A DNA stretch of 64,000 bases from Crossaster papposus (taxonomy: Eukaryota; Echinodermata; Asteroidea; Velatida; Solasteridae). The position numbers were made by a program, and so were the translations under genes. The stretch spans positions 62,001 through 126,000 of the forward strand of contig JBAIAA010000352.1 in NCBI GenBank assembly GCA_037893245.1. The letters run 5' to 3'. Every line of letters starts with the position of its first letter. Position 1 is the first letter of the stretch. The notes under the pieces are model-generated. The model was not told the origin of the DNA. It saw nothing but the letters and a program-made list of their open reading frames with translations, and did no database searches. This document shows, one piece after another, positions 51,776-62,082 of this stretch.

Positions 51776-54684
51776 ATGGACGGCATTTCTGGGTACATTA
51801 GCGATTCTAGCGAAACACGAAGTGGCGGAAATTCTCCTGCATTGAATACATTAAGCGAAGAGTTTTTGAGAAAGGTATGTTTAGACACTCATTTAGAATA
51901 TGCTGGTCCCTTAAAATTAATTTAAAAGAATAATTTCGATGCCTCAATATTCATCTAAAACAAGGCCCGGAACAAAGACGTAATGAAAAATAAAGTCGTT
52001 TAACGCGCGTAATGCTACGCTACTACTGAGTGTATATGGCATGATCATACCATGAGGGCGCCCTTCATTTCGGATAGAAAGTCAAATAGTAATCATTCTC
52101 GCGGTCGGCATGACGTCACGAAAGGGCGAGCCGTTCATAACAACATGCGTTAGACCTCAAACTTTCCCCTTTGCGCTAAGTGCATAAACAATGGGAAGAT
52201 AAACCAGGTTCCCGGATGTCCGACCGCGAGAATGCCATGACCATGTAATGAGTTATGAAACTGAGAGAACAATGATAATTAATATTTTGGGAAGATTGTA
52301 GTATCCAAATGCCACATGTATCTTGACTGTGTATAAGGTCTATATGCCAAATCGGGTGCATTTTGAAACTAAAGTCAAGTTTGTTTTGTGCTAGGGCACA
52401 TTTATAATAAGGTGTTTCACGGTAATATGCGCCATCTTGTTCACGGGGCAAATTTTCACGCGTTGCTGTGTACGCCACCTCGATCGAAAACTTTTGCGCT
52501 TCCAAGTCATCACGCGTTCATTCTGAAAGGTGCGTGCTTCTAGCAACGCGTGTTCAATTTGCCCCGTGAACAAGATGGCGCATATTAGTACCGTGAAACA
52601 CCTTATTAATAGGCGAGCAGTATAAATACAAACCTAAAAATAATTTTAACTGGCCTTAACTTTAATTTTTAAATTCAATTATTCGCACAGCTCAGAGACA
52701 AAAGAATTAATATGGCCTCTCAGTCTCAGCTCGGTCAAGCAGCAGATGAACCAAGAGAGATGTCTGGTCAAATTACTGACCCTGCAAACATTAAAATGGA
52801 AGTGCTGGTTGACAACGGTGAAGAAGCTGCCCACAGTACTACAGACCAGCTCAGTCCAGTGACGACGTTACCAGATGACACTGTGACCTCCGACCCCGTC
52901 AAATCCAGGAAGTCACGCTCACGATCATTATCGAGGTCCGTGTCTCGCTCAAAGTCGAGATCGCCCAAGCCGTCATCCAAAAGACACCGTTCGAAATTGG
53001 AGTCCCCAAAACGCCAAAAACACTCCAGGTCTAGAACGCCAAGGAGAAAACGTCGTTCCAGATCTAGGTCTAGGTCCCTGACCCCAAGAAGGAGTCATCG
53101 ATCCAGATCCAGAACGCCAAAACGTAAGCCGTCAAGATCCAAGACGCCGAAAAGGAAGCGGCGCTCAAGGTCCAGGACGCCTAAACGCTCAAGATCTAGA
53201 TCACCCAAGCGTCGACGCAGGTCTAGATCGAGGTCTAGGTCTAGATCGCCATTGTGCCGACATCGTTCCAGATCAAGAACGCCTGCCAGGCGTAGGCGCC
53301 CATCTGTGTCCCGCTCCAGCGATAGAAGACGGAAGCGCAGTCGCTCTAGGTCCCGAGACAAAAAGCGGAGACTCAGCAGGTCTTATTCTAAGGAGAGACG
53401 ACGATCCTCTGATAGTAAGTAAACTGTTGCCTGATATTACTGAAAATAAATAGAAATACATTACACTTAAGCACAGCTGGTGATGCCTTTATCACGGTTT
53501 CTTTTTCCTTTTTTGGCTTTCCAAGGGTCAAGACGACGTAAGCATAACCGTAGTCGTAGTCGAAGTGGGAGCAAGACTAGAAGTAAATCAAAGAGTCTGA
53601 GCCGAAGTCCAAGTCCTCGCCGGGCAGGCAGTTCTGACGTAAGTCAGTTAATTTGTTCGGTTAATTGTTCAAATTTTACTTGTACGTTTCTGCTTATGTG
53701 AGCCAAACATTGCGTTAGGACAAGTGAATAGAAAGCAAAAATGAATTTCAATAAAGGCAATTCTGAAAAATTCAGATTTTAAGTATTATCCTCCTTATCA
53801 TGTGTGTTGGCTATGCAACATGTGCAAGAGCTGGTGGGTAAAGGTGCTGTAGTGTAAGTTTACTACCAGTAGGTCATACATTATACCGGCAGTGATTTGA
53901 ACTTTCACAGTACGTTGTGGGTTAGTTGCCTGACAGTTACACATGACTGATCAAATTGACTGAGGAATCTTGCTGTTTAATGTGTGACCCCCTCCCCTAG
54001 GACCCACTTGACATCCTGGCAAGCAAACTGGACGTGCTGTCTGTGCAGGTTAACCGGTTGGAGACGGTGCAGAGCAGCATGGTTCACGCGTTGAACAACC
54101 TCATCCAGCTGGTCCAGTCGTTGAGACATCAACAGCCAACGACCTCTGATGCTGCCTGGCCCCACAATCAAAGCCCCGCTACTGGTGGTAAATGGACGGG
54201 AAAGGCCACCACCCTAAAGCAGATGTTCCCCAGCCTTGGACCCGCGATACCCTCCCCCAAAATATTATCCGCCCGAAAGAAGTCCTCGGAGGCCCAGCCA
54301 GTCCTGGCCGGTCAAATTGGCCAGGACGGTATCGTTCAACTCGGCCTGCCCGTGGCCGAGCCCCCAGTGCTCATCCACCACACGTTCTTGCAGAAAGCAC
54401 TTGGCATTAGCCCCGATGCGAAAACCTACTCCTGCAAGCTCCTTAAGCATCTGTACACTGAGGAGGAGATGTCCAAGTGTAACTTTGAAGGGAGTCGCAA
54501 GATGCAAGGCGGGGTGACGGAGAAACTGGACCCTTTGCGCATGAACGCTATCCTGTCGCAGGTGGAGCTGGATTTTCCTGGTTGCATGACGCCGAAAGAA
54601 CTTTCTGTAATACGAAAAGCCATCAACGCGGCGTGCCGGTCTGTTAGGTTTAAGACTAGGATGCAAAATCCTTCCGCAAAATGA
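51776..54684 (+). CDS. SR-BEN isoform of the RSRC2 locus (alternative last exon)
   Basis: Exons 51776-51874, 52691-53414 and 53526-53638 end in phase 0 at GAC|GTAAGT. They fit equally well to exon 54001-54684 (acceptor CTCCCCTAG), which is open from its first base to TGA at 54682-54684, giving 539 residues. The unique 227 residues hold a heptad-type coiled coil (ILASKLDVLSVQVNRLETVQ), a linker with GQIGQDGIVQLG, and a BEN domain: TYSCKLLKHLYTEEEMSKCN, TEKLDPLRMNAILSQVELDF, IRKAINAACRSVRF (about 54420-54655). BEN domains bind DNA and recruit repressors; the coiled coil plus BEN order recalls BANP and insect Insensitive-type proteins. AATAAA follows 33 bp after the stop. Either an alternative terminal exon of RSRC2 or a separate upstream gene; the shared splice phase favours the former. 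Confidence 0.7.
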
Positions 54685-57600
54685 AATTTGCAGTTTTAGG
54701 GTAACTGTTCCTAACGAATAAATTCCACCCCGATTCAGATACAATCTTTAAATCGTGATTCATTATCTAACTAAAACATGTCCTACAGCACCAAACTTCC
54801 ACCAGTTTCTAGTTTTCTTCTATAAAAAGCCTTTTATTGCAAACATGTACATTAGAAAAAGCGTGCCTTTTAATAATTGAGAAGACATATTTTGTACATA
54901 AACGAACCATTGTGTTTATTGATTCCCTGTAAATTTACAATCGTGTAGTCGTAATTATTGATAATTTACTTGTTCTACGTAAAGTCTGGCTCACATTTGT
55001 TTAATCTGTGCATTTTCTAAATTTTTGTTTGTTTTTAGCAGTGAACAGTAAGTAAATATGGATTCCTTTGTAGTCCTTTTCTTTTGTACCTTCATGTAAA
55101 TAGGTTTCAACAAAACACTTTAAATGTAGGTTCTTTATTTTAGAAGCTCTTCAATGCATTATTTGAAAAGTTCGAAAGGAACAATTTGTTTGTATTTTGG
55201 TTGTAGATGTATCTGCCATTTGAAGAAAAAACATACTGAAATTCCCCCAAAACTGTTTACATGTCTATGTGCATGTTTGTTTTTTGGGGTGTTTTTTTTA
55301 AGAGTGAAAAAAAACCTCCATCGCCTAAAGACAGCATTGCCCTACCTAATTTTTAGCCTAGTTGCAAATTGTTATCAAATTGGAAAGGAGTAAAAAAACA
55401 AAGTCAAAGGTAAAAGTAAGTTTGTAGATGATAACCTACTTTGCCATCCACAATGAATATACCATTCAGCCTGGCTCACCGGCTCGTGAGTCGGTCGTTC
55501 CTGAGCGCCGGGATACCCAACCCGTCGTTGACGCAACGCCCACAGCAAAGCAAAGTACGCCACACCAGGTGAATATCTAAGAATTTGTGCCCCGACAACA
55601 ACTTCCACACCCCTCTCTTCCTCCATGCCCCTACCCCCTTCCCCTCCACCCCTACCCCCCCCCCCCCCCCCCCCTCCCCCTGGAAACTTTCCTGCATACC
55701 TGTATTTCCCCACTCGCCCGGGATATCATTGGCAGTATTGATATGAGTTTTTTAGTGTTGATGTTCTTGATCTGTAGTTTATCTCATGTAAAAAAGTACT
55801 GTTGGTTTCAATATCAAAGGTAATTTTTTGAGATCTTGCAAATGTGATATTATTTTTTTAATGCGTCACTCAGCTTGACAGTGTTATCAGAGTCTGGTTC
55901 CAAAAACACTAACACTGTTTTGTTGTTGGGCCATTTCCCTGAAAGAGCATTTTCCCCACAACAGGAGAGCAGTGTGTCGTCGTCCTCTTTGCAATTGCAC
56001 AACGTCAGCAGCTCCAAGCCGCGGAAGGTGGAGGCCTCCGACGAGCATGCCCGATCGCCTTCGCCGGTGGAATCCTCCGGCGAGCCAGCCCGATCGCCTT
56101 CGCCAAGCCCTGCCAGGTTGGGATCTCCCTCCACGAAGGAGAAAGGATCCAAGTCGAGAGACTCCCGCTCCCCGTCAACATCTGGAAGTGAGCGCTCCAC
56201 GTCTAGATCCCCGAAGTCGAAAAGACAGGCATCCAGATCCCCATCGCTGAAGCCCAAGTTGTCGAGTAAAGCCCGGGTAACCAGGTCCCGATCTGCGTCC
56301 CCCGCCAGGAGGAAGCCAAAATCCAGTCGCAGGTCCCGTTCTCGTTCCATCACAACTAGGAAGTCCAAACGGAGATCGCGCAGCCGCTCCCCAAAAAGGA
56401 GGCGACGCCGCCGCAGTTCTCGCTCGCGATCGCCTACGCCAGCAAGACGTAGCAAGTCATCGCGATCCCGCCGGAGGTCACGATCTAGATCACCACCCCG
56501 CAAGAAGTCTAGGTCACGGTCACGGAAGAGATCGCGCTCAAGATCACACAGACGTTCCAGGTCACGATCTAAAAAGAGATCACGCTCACCCAAGAGGCGT
56601 AGGAGATCTAGGTAAGTGGCCCAATCCAATAAGGTGCCCTTCTTTTCTGTTCTTTTCTTAGATAATCACTTACAGAAGGAAGTGCATAATTTGCTCCTTG
56701 TTTCAACATAATACTCAAGTTGACAAATTTAATATAAGCAGATATACATTTGTAATTGGTTGCAATTGTAAAACCTTTTTTTACCTTGAACAAATCTTGT
56801 GCAGGTCACGCAGCCCACGCAAGCGAAGACCGAAGACCAGATCTCGATCCCCACGCCGCCGTCGCTCAAGGTAACTGTACAATCTATATCATTTGCTATT
56901 TAATCAAAACTGATATTGTTGGGAATACAATTTAACAGCAGGTCATAAATGCCTGGAGTACTTGAATGTGTATGTGCAATTAAATGGAATGCCGAATTTG
57001 TTGTGATATTTTTAACATTTTTGATTAACCAGTTCGCGCCGGATGACGTATATAAACGCAAAGTTTCCCCAAATTCAAAACGGATGACGCATAAACACGC
57101 CAAGTTCAAGTTCGGAAATGTCTGTCAGCAGCGAGCAAGGCCGGAAATGCGTGGGTGTGCTTTCCGGCACTATCGGCCTGAACCTGCTTCGGATCGAGTT
57201 TCGTTAAAAATAATCCTGCCCCTTGGCTCGGTAATGTTAAAATAATCCCGGCGCGAACTGGATAAAAGAAATGTAAATATGTGACCTGTTCCCACGAAAC
57301 CCGGACAAAGTCGACTTTTTAGTTTTTCAGATTATGCTTTTTTCAAATTCTCTAGGTTCTCAGCTTTAAAATGATGTATCATTTACATATGTACCCCCAC
57401 CCTATCTTCCCTGGGGTCTTGATTTAGTGATAAAACCCTGACAACCTAATTATGAGATAAACAGCTTTGAAGTTCAGAAAAGCGTATTATTTCTATACAC
57501 AAATGTTTCACAAAATTGACAAAAAAAAACACTTCTGGTAGACGGATTTTGTTTAAATTTGAGGAGATTGTAGATTAATAGTGAGCGACTTAGGAAAACC

Positions 57601-59831
57601 TAAAACCTCAAAATGGTAAAATCCATCCAGAAATGACTTCAGGGAGTACATTGTGAAAAAACACATTGTGCGACTTTGTCCAGGTTTCGTTGGAACAGGT
57701 CACATATGATTATGGCAATAGTTGGCAGGAGGTGGTAAGTCTAGACAAATTCAAGAAAGTTTGTAACATTTTGTAGAAAGTCTTGGACAGGGCTGAGTAG
57801 TCCTTGAGGTAAATGAGGTAAATCTTTGGTAAATACCTCAGTTTGTTTAAAATAAATCTATTCTCTGTCAGTGAGCCAGATAGGACTGAAGTTTGGCCTG
57901 GTAATTAAAACACACAGTAATCTCTCCAAAACATTCCCTTTTTAATCTTAAACCATCCAGATCCCCAAGGAGGCGTCGACACACTCGTAGCCGTATCCGT
58001 AGCCGCAGCCACAGCCGCTCGGCCTCGCCCATGACCCGGGTCCGGGACCCGGCCATGCACGCCCAGGAGGCCCTGGCGCGCCGGCTTGAGAGAGCCAAGA
58101 AGCTGATGGAGATGAAGGAGAAACGAGAGAAGGAAGAGAAGGAGAAGGCACTGAAGGAGGAGAAAGAATCAGTCGTAGAGAACGGTGAGGGAGTCTTGAC
58201 TCAATTTGCTGCTTTCCTCTCGGGATAAGAGCTGTGTGTTCTTTGGTCCTCTAATTACAGCTCAGAGCAAGTTCAGGCAGTGCCTATTGACTCGTATGCA
58301 GTATGATTTAACTACTTTAGTTGACTAATTGAAACCGAGGCACAGTTGTATCGGTGGTTACCGAAGAGCTAAAACCAAAGAGTCTTGTGATGCCGTCTTG
58401 ACTATCGTTTGACTAGAAATGCTCACATGTTGCCATTAGTGCACTGATGTAAGTTATCTCACGAATTAGCCACTAGTCGACTTGTGGTTCTCGTCTGAAC
58501 TTGCTTGACGTTGTTTGTTAAGATAAGGTTACGATTGGTTGTATCTTAAAATAAGTCTACCATCCAAGCAACTAATGAGCATTCACCTAGGTTCCTAAAT
58601 GTATTAAAACTGCACACTATGGTCATTGTTTATAGTTGCTGTCACATAGAAACTTGTAATGTTTCAATCGATTCCTCCATTCAACCGTACATTTGCTTAA
58701 AGTGAGTCAGTTTCTCTGTCCGATTTAATCATTTAATCATTCCTGTGTTCATTTCTCAAGCAGCGCTTGTCAAAGGAGTTGAGAAGGCTACCACTAGCAT
58801 CCACCCTCCTCCCCTGATGTCCCTGACCCCTCTGGGCATAGACCCCTTGATCCAGGCCGCTGCGGCCGCGGCAGCCATGCAGGCCAAAGTCCTGGCCGAG
58901 ACTGGCATCAGCGTGCCCAAGTACTACAACCCGCTTGCCGTCAACCCGGTGCAGATCGCCGAGCAGACACGCAAGAGGAAGCTGCTGTGGGCTGGCAAGA
59001 AGGAAGAGGTAGGAAGAGGAACAATAGACCGAAACGTTGAGCCCTGTCCCCGTTCTTACCAATCACAGCTGTGATTTATGTCAGACATGCCTCCACAAAC
59101 TCTGACATCAAAGAGATCAAAGTATCTGGTGATTTCAGTTCAACTTTCTGAAAACTAACAGATTGTGTTATGTTTGTGTCCTTCTTGGTTGTAGATGGCA
59201 GAGAAGCCATCCAGTAACCAGTGGGAGAGGACAGCCTTCGATGATGACGCCACCAAGGCCAAGTTCCGCCGTCTGATGGGAATTAAGGAGGGTGAAGAAG
59301 GAGACGCAGAAATTGGTGAGAGAAAAAAAACGTTACTGCTAGTGACTTAAGAAAGGGAAGCCGTTTCTGTTAGATGTCTGATGATCTTTTGCCGAGCCGT
59401 TCTAGCAAACCTGCTGCCAGTCTGAGCATAAACCTTAATGCCTCTTACTCGGATAACAAATCTGTAAACAGTTTAGCATGTCCTTGTCTTAAAACATTCA
59501 TTTTGCAACAAACTCATTTGAAGGAGCTTCACAAAATGTGCCAATAACCAGTAATGTACTCACTGATATAACAAGAGAATATCTGCTGCCGAAATTGATT
59601 TTATAAATTCCTTCTTTTTTTTTTACAGCTGAATCGGAGGAAATGATTCGTCAGCATGAGGAGCAAGCAAGACTTTTCAAGCAGCTAGACCAGGAGTACC
59701 AGATTGCCCGCGTAAAGACCCACACCATGAGAAGCTTTGGGCTGGGCTTTGGTAGCGGCGGTATGGCAATGACTGCCCCAGCCCAACCCCAACCCCAGCC
59801 CCAGGTCCCTCCCACAACCACATCCAGCTAG
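51776..59831 (+). CDS. RSRC2: Arginine/serine-rich coiled-coil protein 2 (long isoform)
   Basis: SR-related nuclear protein of the RNA-processing type. Exons: 51776-51874, 52691-53414, 53526-53638, 55470-55568, 55965-56611, 56805-56870, 57961-58184, 58764-59008, 59195-59315, 59629-59831. All junctions are in phase, giving about 846 residues, almost twice human RSRC2 (about 430) because the RS region is expanded. Order: N-terminus MDGISGYISDSSETRS, not found in vertebrate RSRC2; RS/SPK repeats over exons 2-6; then the diagnostic part HAQEALARRLERAKKLMEMK with a Lys/Glu coiled coil; AAAAAAAMQAKVLAETGISV with PKYYNPLAVNP; and the SMAP-type C-terminus (NQWERTAFDDD, KFRRLMGIKEG, QEYQIARVKTHTMRSFGLGF). 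The start has an upstream neighbour in CCDC86. Alternatively the first three exons belong only to the BEN form and RSRC2 proper has another start. Confidence 0.88.
52405..52610. repeat. Long inverted repeat in RSRC2 intron 1
   Basis: Arms of about 60 bp: ATAAGGTGTTTCACGGTAAT with GCGCCATCTTGTTCACGGGG at 52408-52470, and the inverse CCCCGTGAACAAGATGGCGC with CGTGAAACACCTTAT at 52560-52607. The loop is about 80 bp. MITE-like; no TTAA at the edges. Confidence 0.88.
54717..54722 (+). terminator. Polyadenylation signal after the BEN exon
   Basis: AATAAA 33 bp downstream of the BEN-form stop codon. It supports transcript ends here. Confidence 0.55.
54723..55469 (+). other. RSRC2 intron between BEN exon and exon 4
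   Basis: AT-rich, no repeat of the named families. A near-perfect acceptor (GTTTTTAG) and donor (GTAAGT) flank just 9 bp at 55039-55047. Confidence 0.4.
55470..55568 (+). CDS. RSRC2: RSRC2 cassette exon (33 codons, phase 0-0)
   Basis: Acceptor ATTCAG before CCTGGCTCACCGGCTCGTGA and donor CCAG|GTGAAT. It encodes PGSPARESVVPERRDTQPVV and 13 more residues without a stop, and is a multiple of three in phase 0. It can therefore be included or skipped between exon 53526-53638 and exon 55965-56611 without a frame change. No RS dipeptides. It lies between the BEN exon and the main RS exon, which links the two halves of the locus. Confidence 0.6.
55650..55682 (+). repeat. C-run
   Basis: About 20 consecutive C within a CT-rich tract (55,600-55,690) in the intron after the cassette exon. 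Confidence 0.8.
57025..57265 (+). repeat. Family B MITE, copy 13
   Basis: In an RSRC2 intron. Complete; the right end reads GGATAA where others have GGTTAA. Confidence 0.9.
57276..57708. repeat. Family D hairpin element D8
   Basis: In the same RSRC2 intron, 10 bp after B13. The arms are ATGTGACCTGTTCCCACGAA and the inverse TTTCGTTGGAACAGGTCACAT. Interior shared with D3 at 9,622. Confidence 0.88.
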
Positions 59832-60310
59832 GCCAGGAATACCAGATTGCCAGTGTCAAGACCCAAACCCAGCAAAGCTTTGAGCTTTGGTATGGCAATG
59901 CCTACCCAAACCAGCTAGACCACATCAAGACCCATATCCAGAGAAGCTCTGGGCTGGGCTTTGGTAGTATGACAATGACTGCCGCAGCCCAACCCCAACC
60001 CCAGGTACCTCCCACAACTACATCCAGCTAGGCCAGGAATACCAGATTGCCAGTGTCAAGACCCCCATCCAGCAAAGCTTTGGGCTGGGCTTTGGTTTGT
60101 CAATGCCTACCCCAACCAGCTAGACCAAGAGACCCACATCCAGAGAAGCTTTGGGCTGGGCTTTAGTAGCGGTAGTATGACTGCTCCAGCCCTAGGTGCC
60201 TCCCACAACCACCTAGATCAGATTGCCTGAGTCTAGACTCTCACCCAGAGAAGCTTTGGGCTTTGCTTTGACAATGACTGCCCCAGCTCAACCCCCAACC
60301 TGTTGCTGGT
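59832..60310 (+). repeat. Decayed tandem copies of the RSRC2 last exon
   Basis: Directly after the stop codon, segments such as CCAGGAATACCAGATTGCC, AGAAGCTTTGGGCTGGGCTT and GACAATGACTGCC...GCCCAACCCCAACCCC recur about three to four times with increasing damage. They copy the coding part of 59629-59831. Stops and deletions mean they are not translated as continuation; they sit in the presumed 3' UTR. Confidence 0.88.
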
Positions 60311-60482
60311 CATATCAGCTGCTCCTTTGTATAAATGCCATGCACTGTGGCACAAGGCCTCTGTAGTGAATTTAAAATAACGGTCTTGAATTAAGACTAC
60401 ATTTTCGCCAGAAGTTCACAAATTTGGTAGAGAACTTGTTTTTCGATGTAAATATAGCAATTGAGGTTTTGGACTTCGACTC

Positions 60483-60488
60483 AATAAA
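60483..60488 (+). terminator. Candidate RSRC2 polyadenylation signal
   Basis: AATAAA about 650 bp after the RSRC2 stop, beyond the decayed exon copies. Further AATAAA motifs follow near 61,250-61,475, so the exact end is open. Confidence 0.4.
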
Positions 60489-60499
60489 TTAGTAGTACA

Positions 60500-61655
60500 T
60501 TGATTTCATGTGTGTAAACGATATACTCAGTGACGTCAGGTTAACAAAAGTCTGACGTTATAGGAGGGAAAGGCTGATTTACCATCCCAACTAATTTTGT
60601 TCACCCTACAACCACTAAATGTTTAATATTAAGTTTATAGTAATGTCAATAATTGCAACTTTCAGATGGAAGGTCATGTCTTTTCCTCTTTTAATTGATT
60701 TTTCTATTGTGGATTGCGCGTTTTGTTTCCAATAAGAGTGTGACTGAATGTGAAACTTAAAAAGCTTCTCAAGCAATATATAGGCTTTGGTGACATGCAG
60801 TTTAGTACACAAATGTTGTATATACAGAACTTGATTCAAGCTCTTGATTATTTTTCTTTAGTAGTGTTGTTCTGCTTCCGATTACATGAAAAATAGGTCA
60901 GGTAACTGGAAGCAGAATAATTTTTTTATTTTGGCCTCGTTATAGTGTAGTTAAAATATGTAGTGCTTTGCAAAAAAAATTGGAATTAATTGTTTACGCA
61001 AAAAGTGGTTGTGAAGAAAATTATTAGTATGTTGCATTTAAAATAATTTGATACACCACTATTTGTAGTAGTTGTTCAATGCTATGTAATCTGTTTGTGT
61101 AGTACTTTCAAAATTAGCATAATATGAATATGCAAGTTCATTTGAATTTTCTAGTTATTTTTGCTGAGGTGCATGCCTATTAATAACTTGCAAATACAAT
61201 AGTACGAGAAGTAGTCTGCAAATTGCATTTTCCTGCAAGTAAGTTTGTTCTAATAAATATGATTTCCTATTTTAAAGAAGTGGTAATTGTTGGTCTTTTT
61301 TTATTTTTACAGGATGTTCGTTACAGTGAAATAAATTCATTCAATAATATTAATGGCAAAATTTCTTGTACAAATGATTTTTATTCAGTTTTACATATAT
61401 CACAATGATTTGAACTATCAAGTTAACTCTTTGTTTAATCAAAAGGCGTAATAAAATGTTGATTTTCAAAATAAATATACTAAACTTGTCTATTTAATGA
61501 TAAATTTTACGATTTACATTTTACTTAATATAGGGAATGTAAAGTACTTCTAATATTGCAAAACATGTAATGCAAATGTTACAAATTGTTGTCAATATTT
61601 GTCTTGGTATTTCTATTACAAGCCCCCAAAAGGCACAGCCAAGTGATTTTGTTCT
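60500..61655. other. RSRC2 - NDH-2 convergent intergenic region
   Basis: Very AT-rich, no gene signal. Several AATAAA motifs on the plus strand. Confidence 0.4.
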
Positions 61656-61825
61656 TTAACCAGTTTGCGCTGGGATTATTTTTAACGAAACTCGATCCAA
61701 AGCGGGTTTAGGCCAAAGGTACATGTAAGCACACATTTCCGGCCTTGCTCGTGTTTATGCGTCATCCGTTTTGAATCTGGGGAAAACTTTGCGTGTATAT
61801 ACGTCCTCCGGCGCGAACTGGTTAA
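61656..61825 (-). repeat. Family B MITE, copy 14 (internally deleted)
   Basis: TTAACCAGTTTGCGCTGGG to GGCGCGAACTGGTTAA, about 170 bp, both TTAA present. Lies 3' of NDH-2. Confidence 0.85.
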
Positions 61826-61852
61826 ACCCTGTCCACACACACCGTCATGTAT

Positions 61853-62017
61853 AGACCGGCAATCGTGGACGGGGCATTGTCCGACCGTCTTCCCTCTTTT
61901 GTATATACTCTAACGTTTTCGGATGATCGTCATAGGATTTGTACACGAGAAAAGATCGTGGACCCATTGTTTGACTCGCAATTCTTTTGTCCGACGACCA
62001 CGATTGCCGGTCAATAC
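61853..62017. repeat. Small inverted-repeat element
   Basis: The ends are GACCGGCAATCGTGGAC and the inverse CCACGATTGCCGGTC, 165 bp in all. It sits in the presumed 3' UTR of NDH-2. Confidence 0.75.
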
Positions 62018-62082
62018 AAACGCAACTGCACACATTCCCCATAACTCGGTGTATGCCTACCCTTCAAATCTACGATTGATGT

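Noticed and set aside
53095..53361. Antisense frame LDLDLDL-type, 88 residues
   Set aside because: Same effect over the first RS exon.
55039..55047. 9-bp micro-exon between a good acceptor and donor in the RSRC2 locus
   Set aside because: In phase 0 it reads CAG TGA ACA, a stop codon; without transcript data it is best treated as chance.
55850..56629. 259-residue antisense open frame (Asp/Arg/Leu-rich)
   Set aside because: Shadow of the RSRC2 RS-repeat exon; codons for Arg-Ser read backwards as Leu/Asp/Arg.
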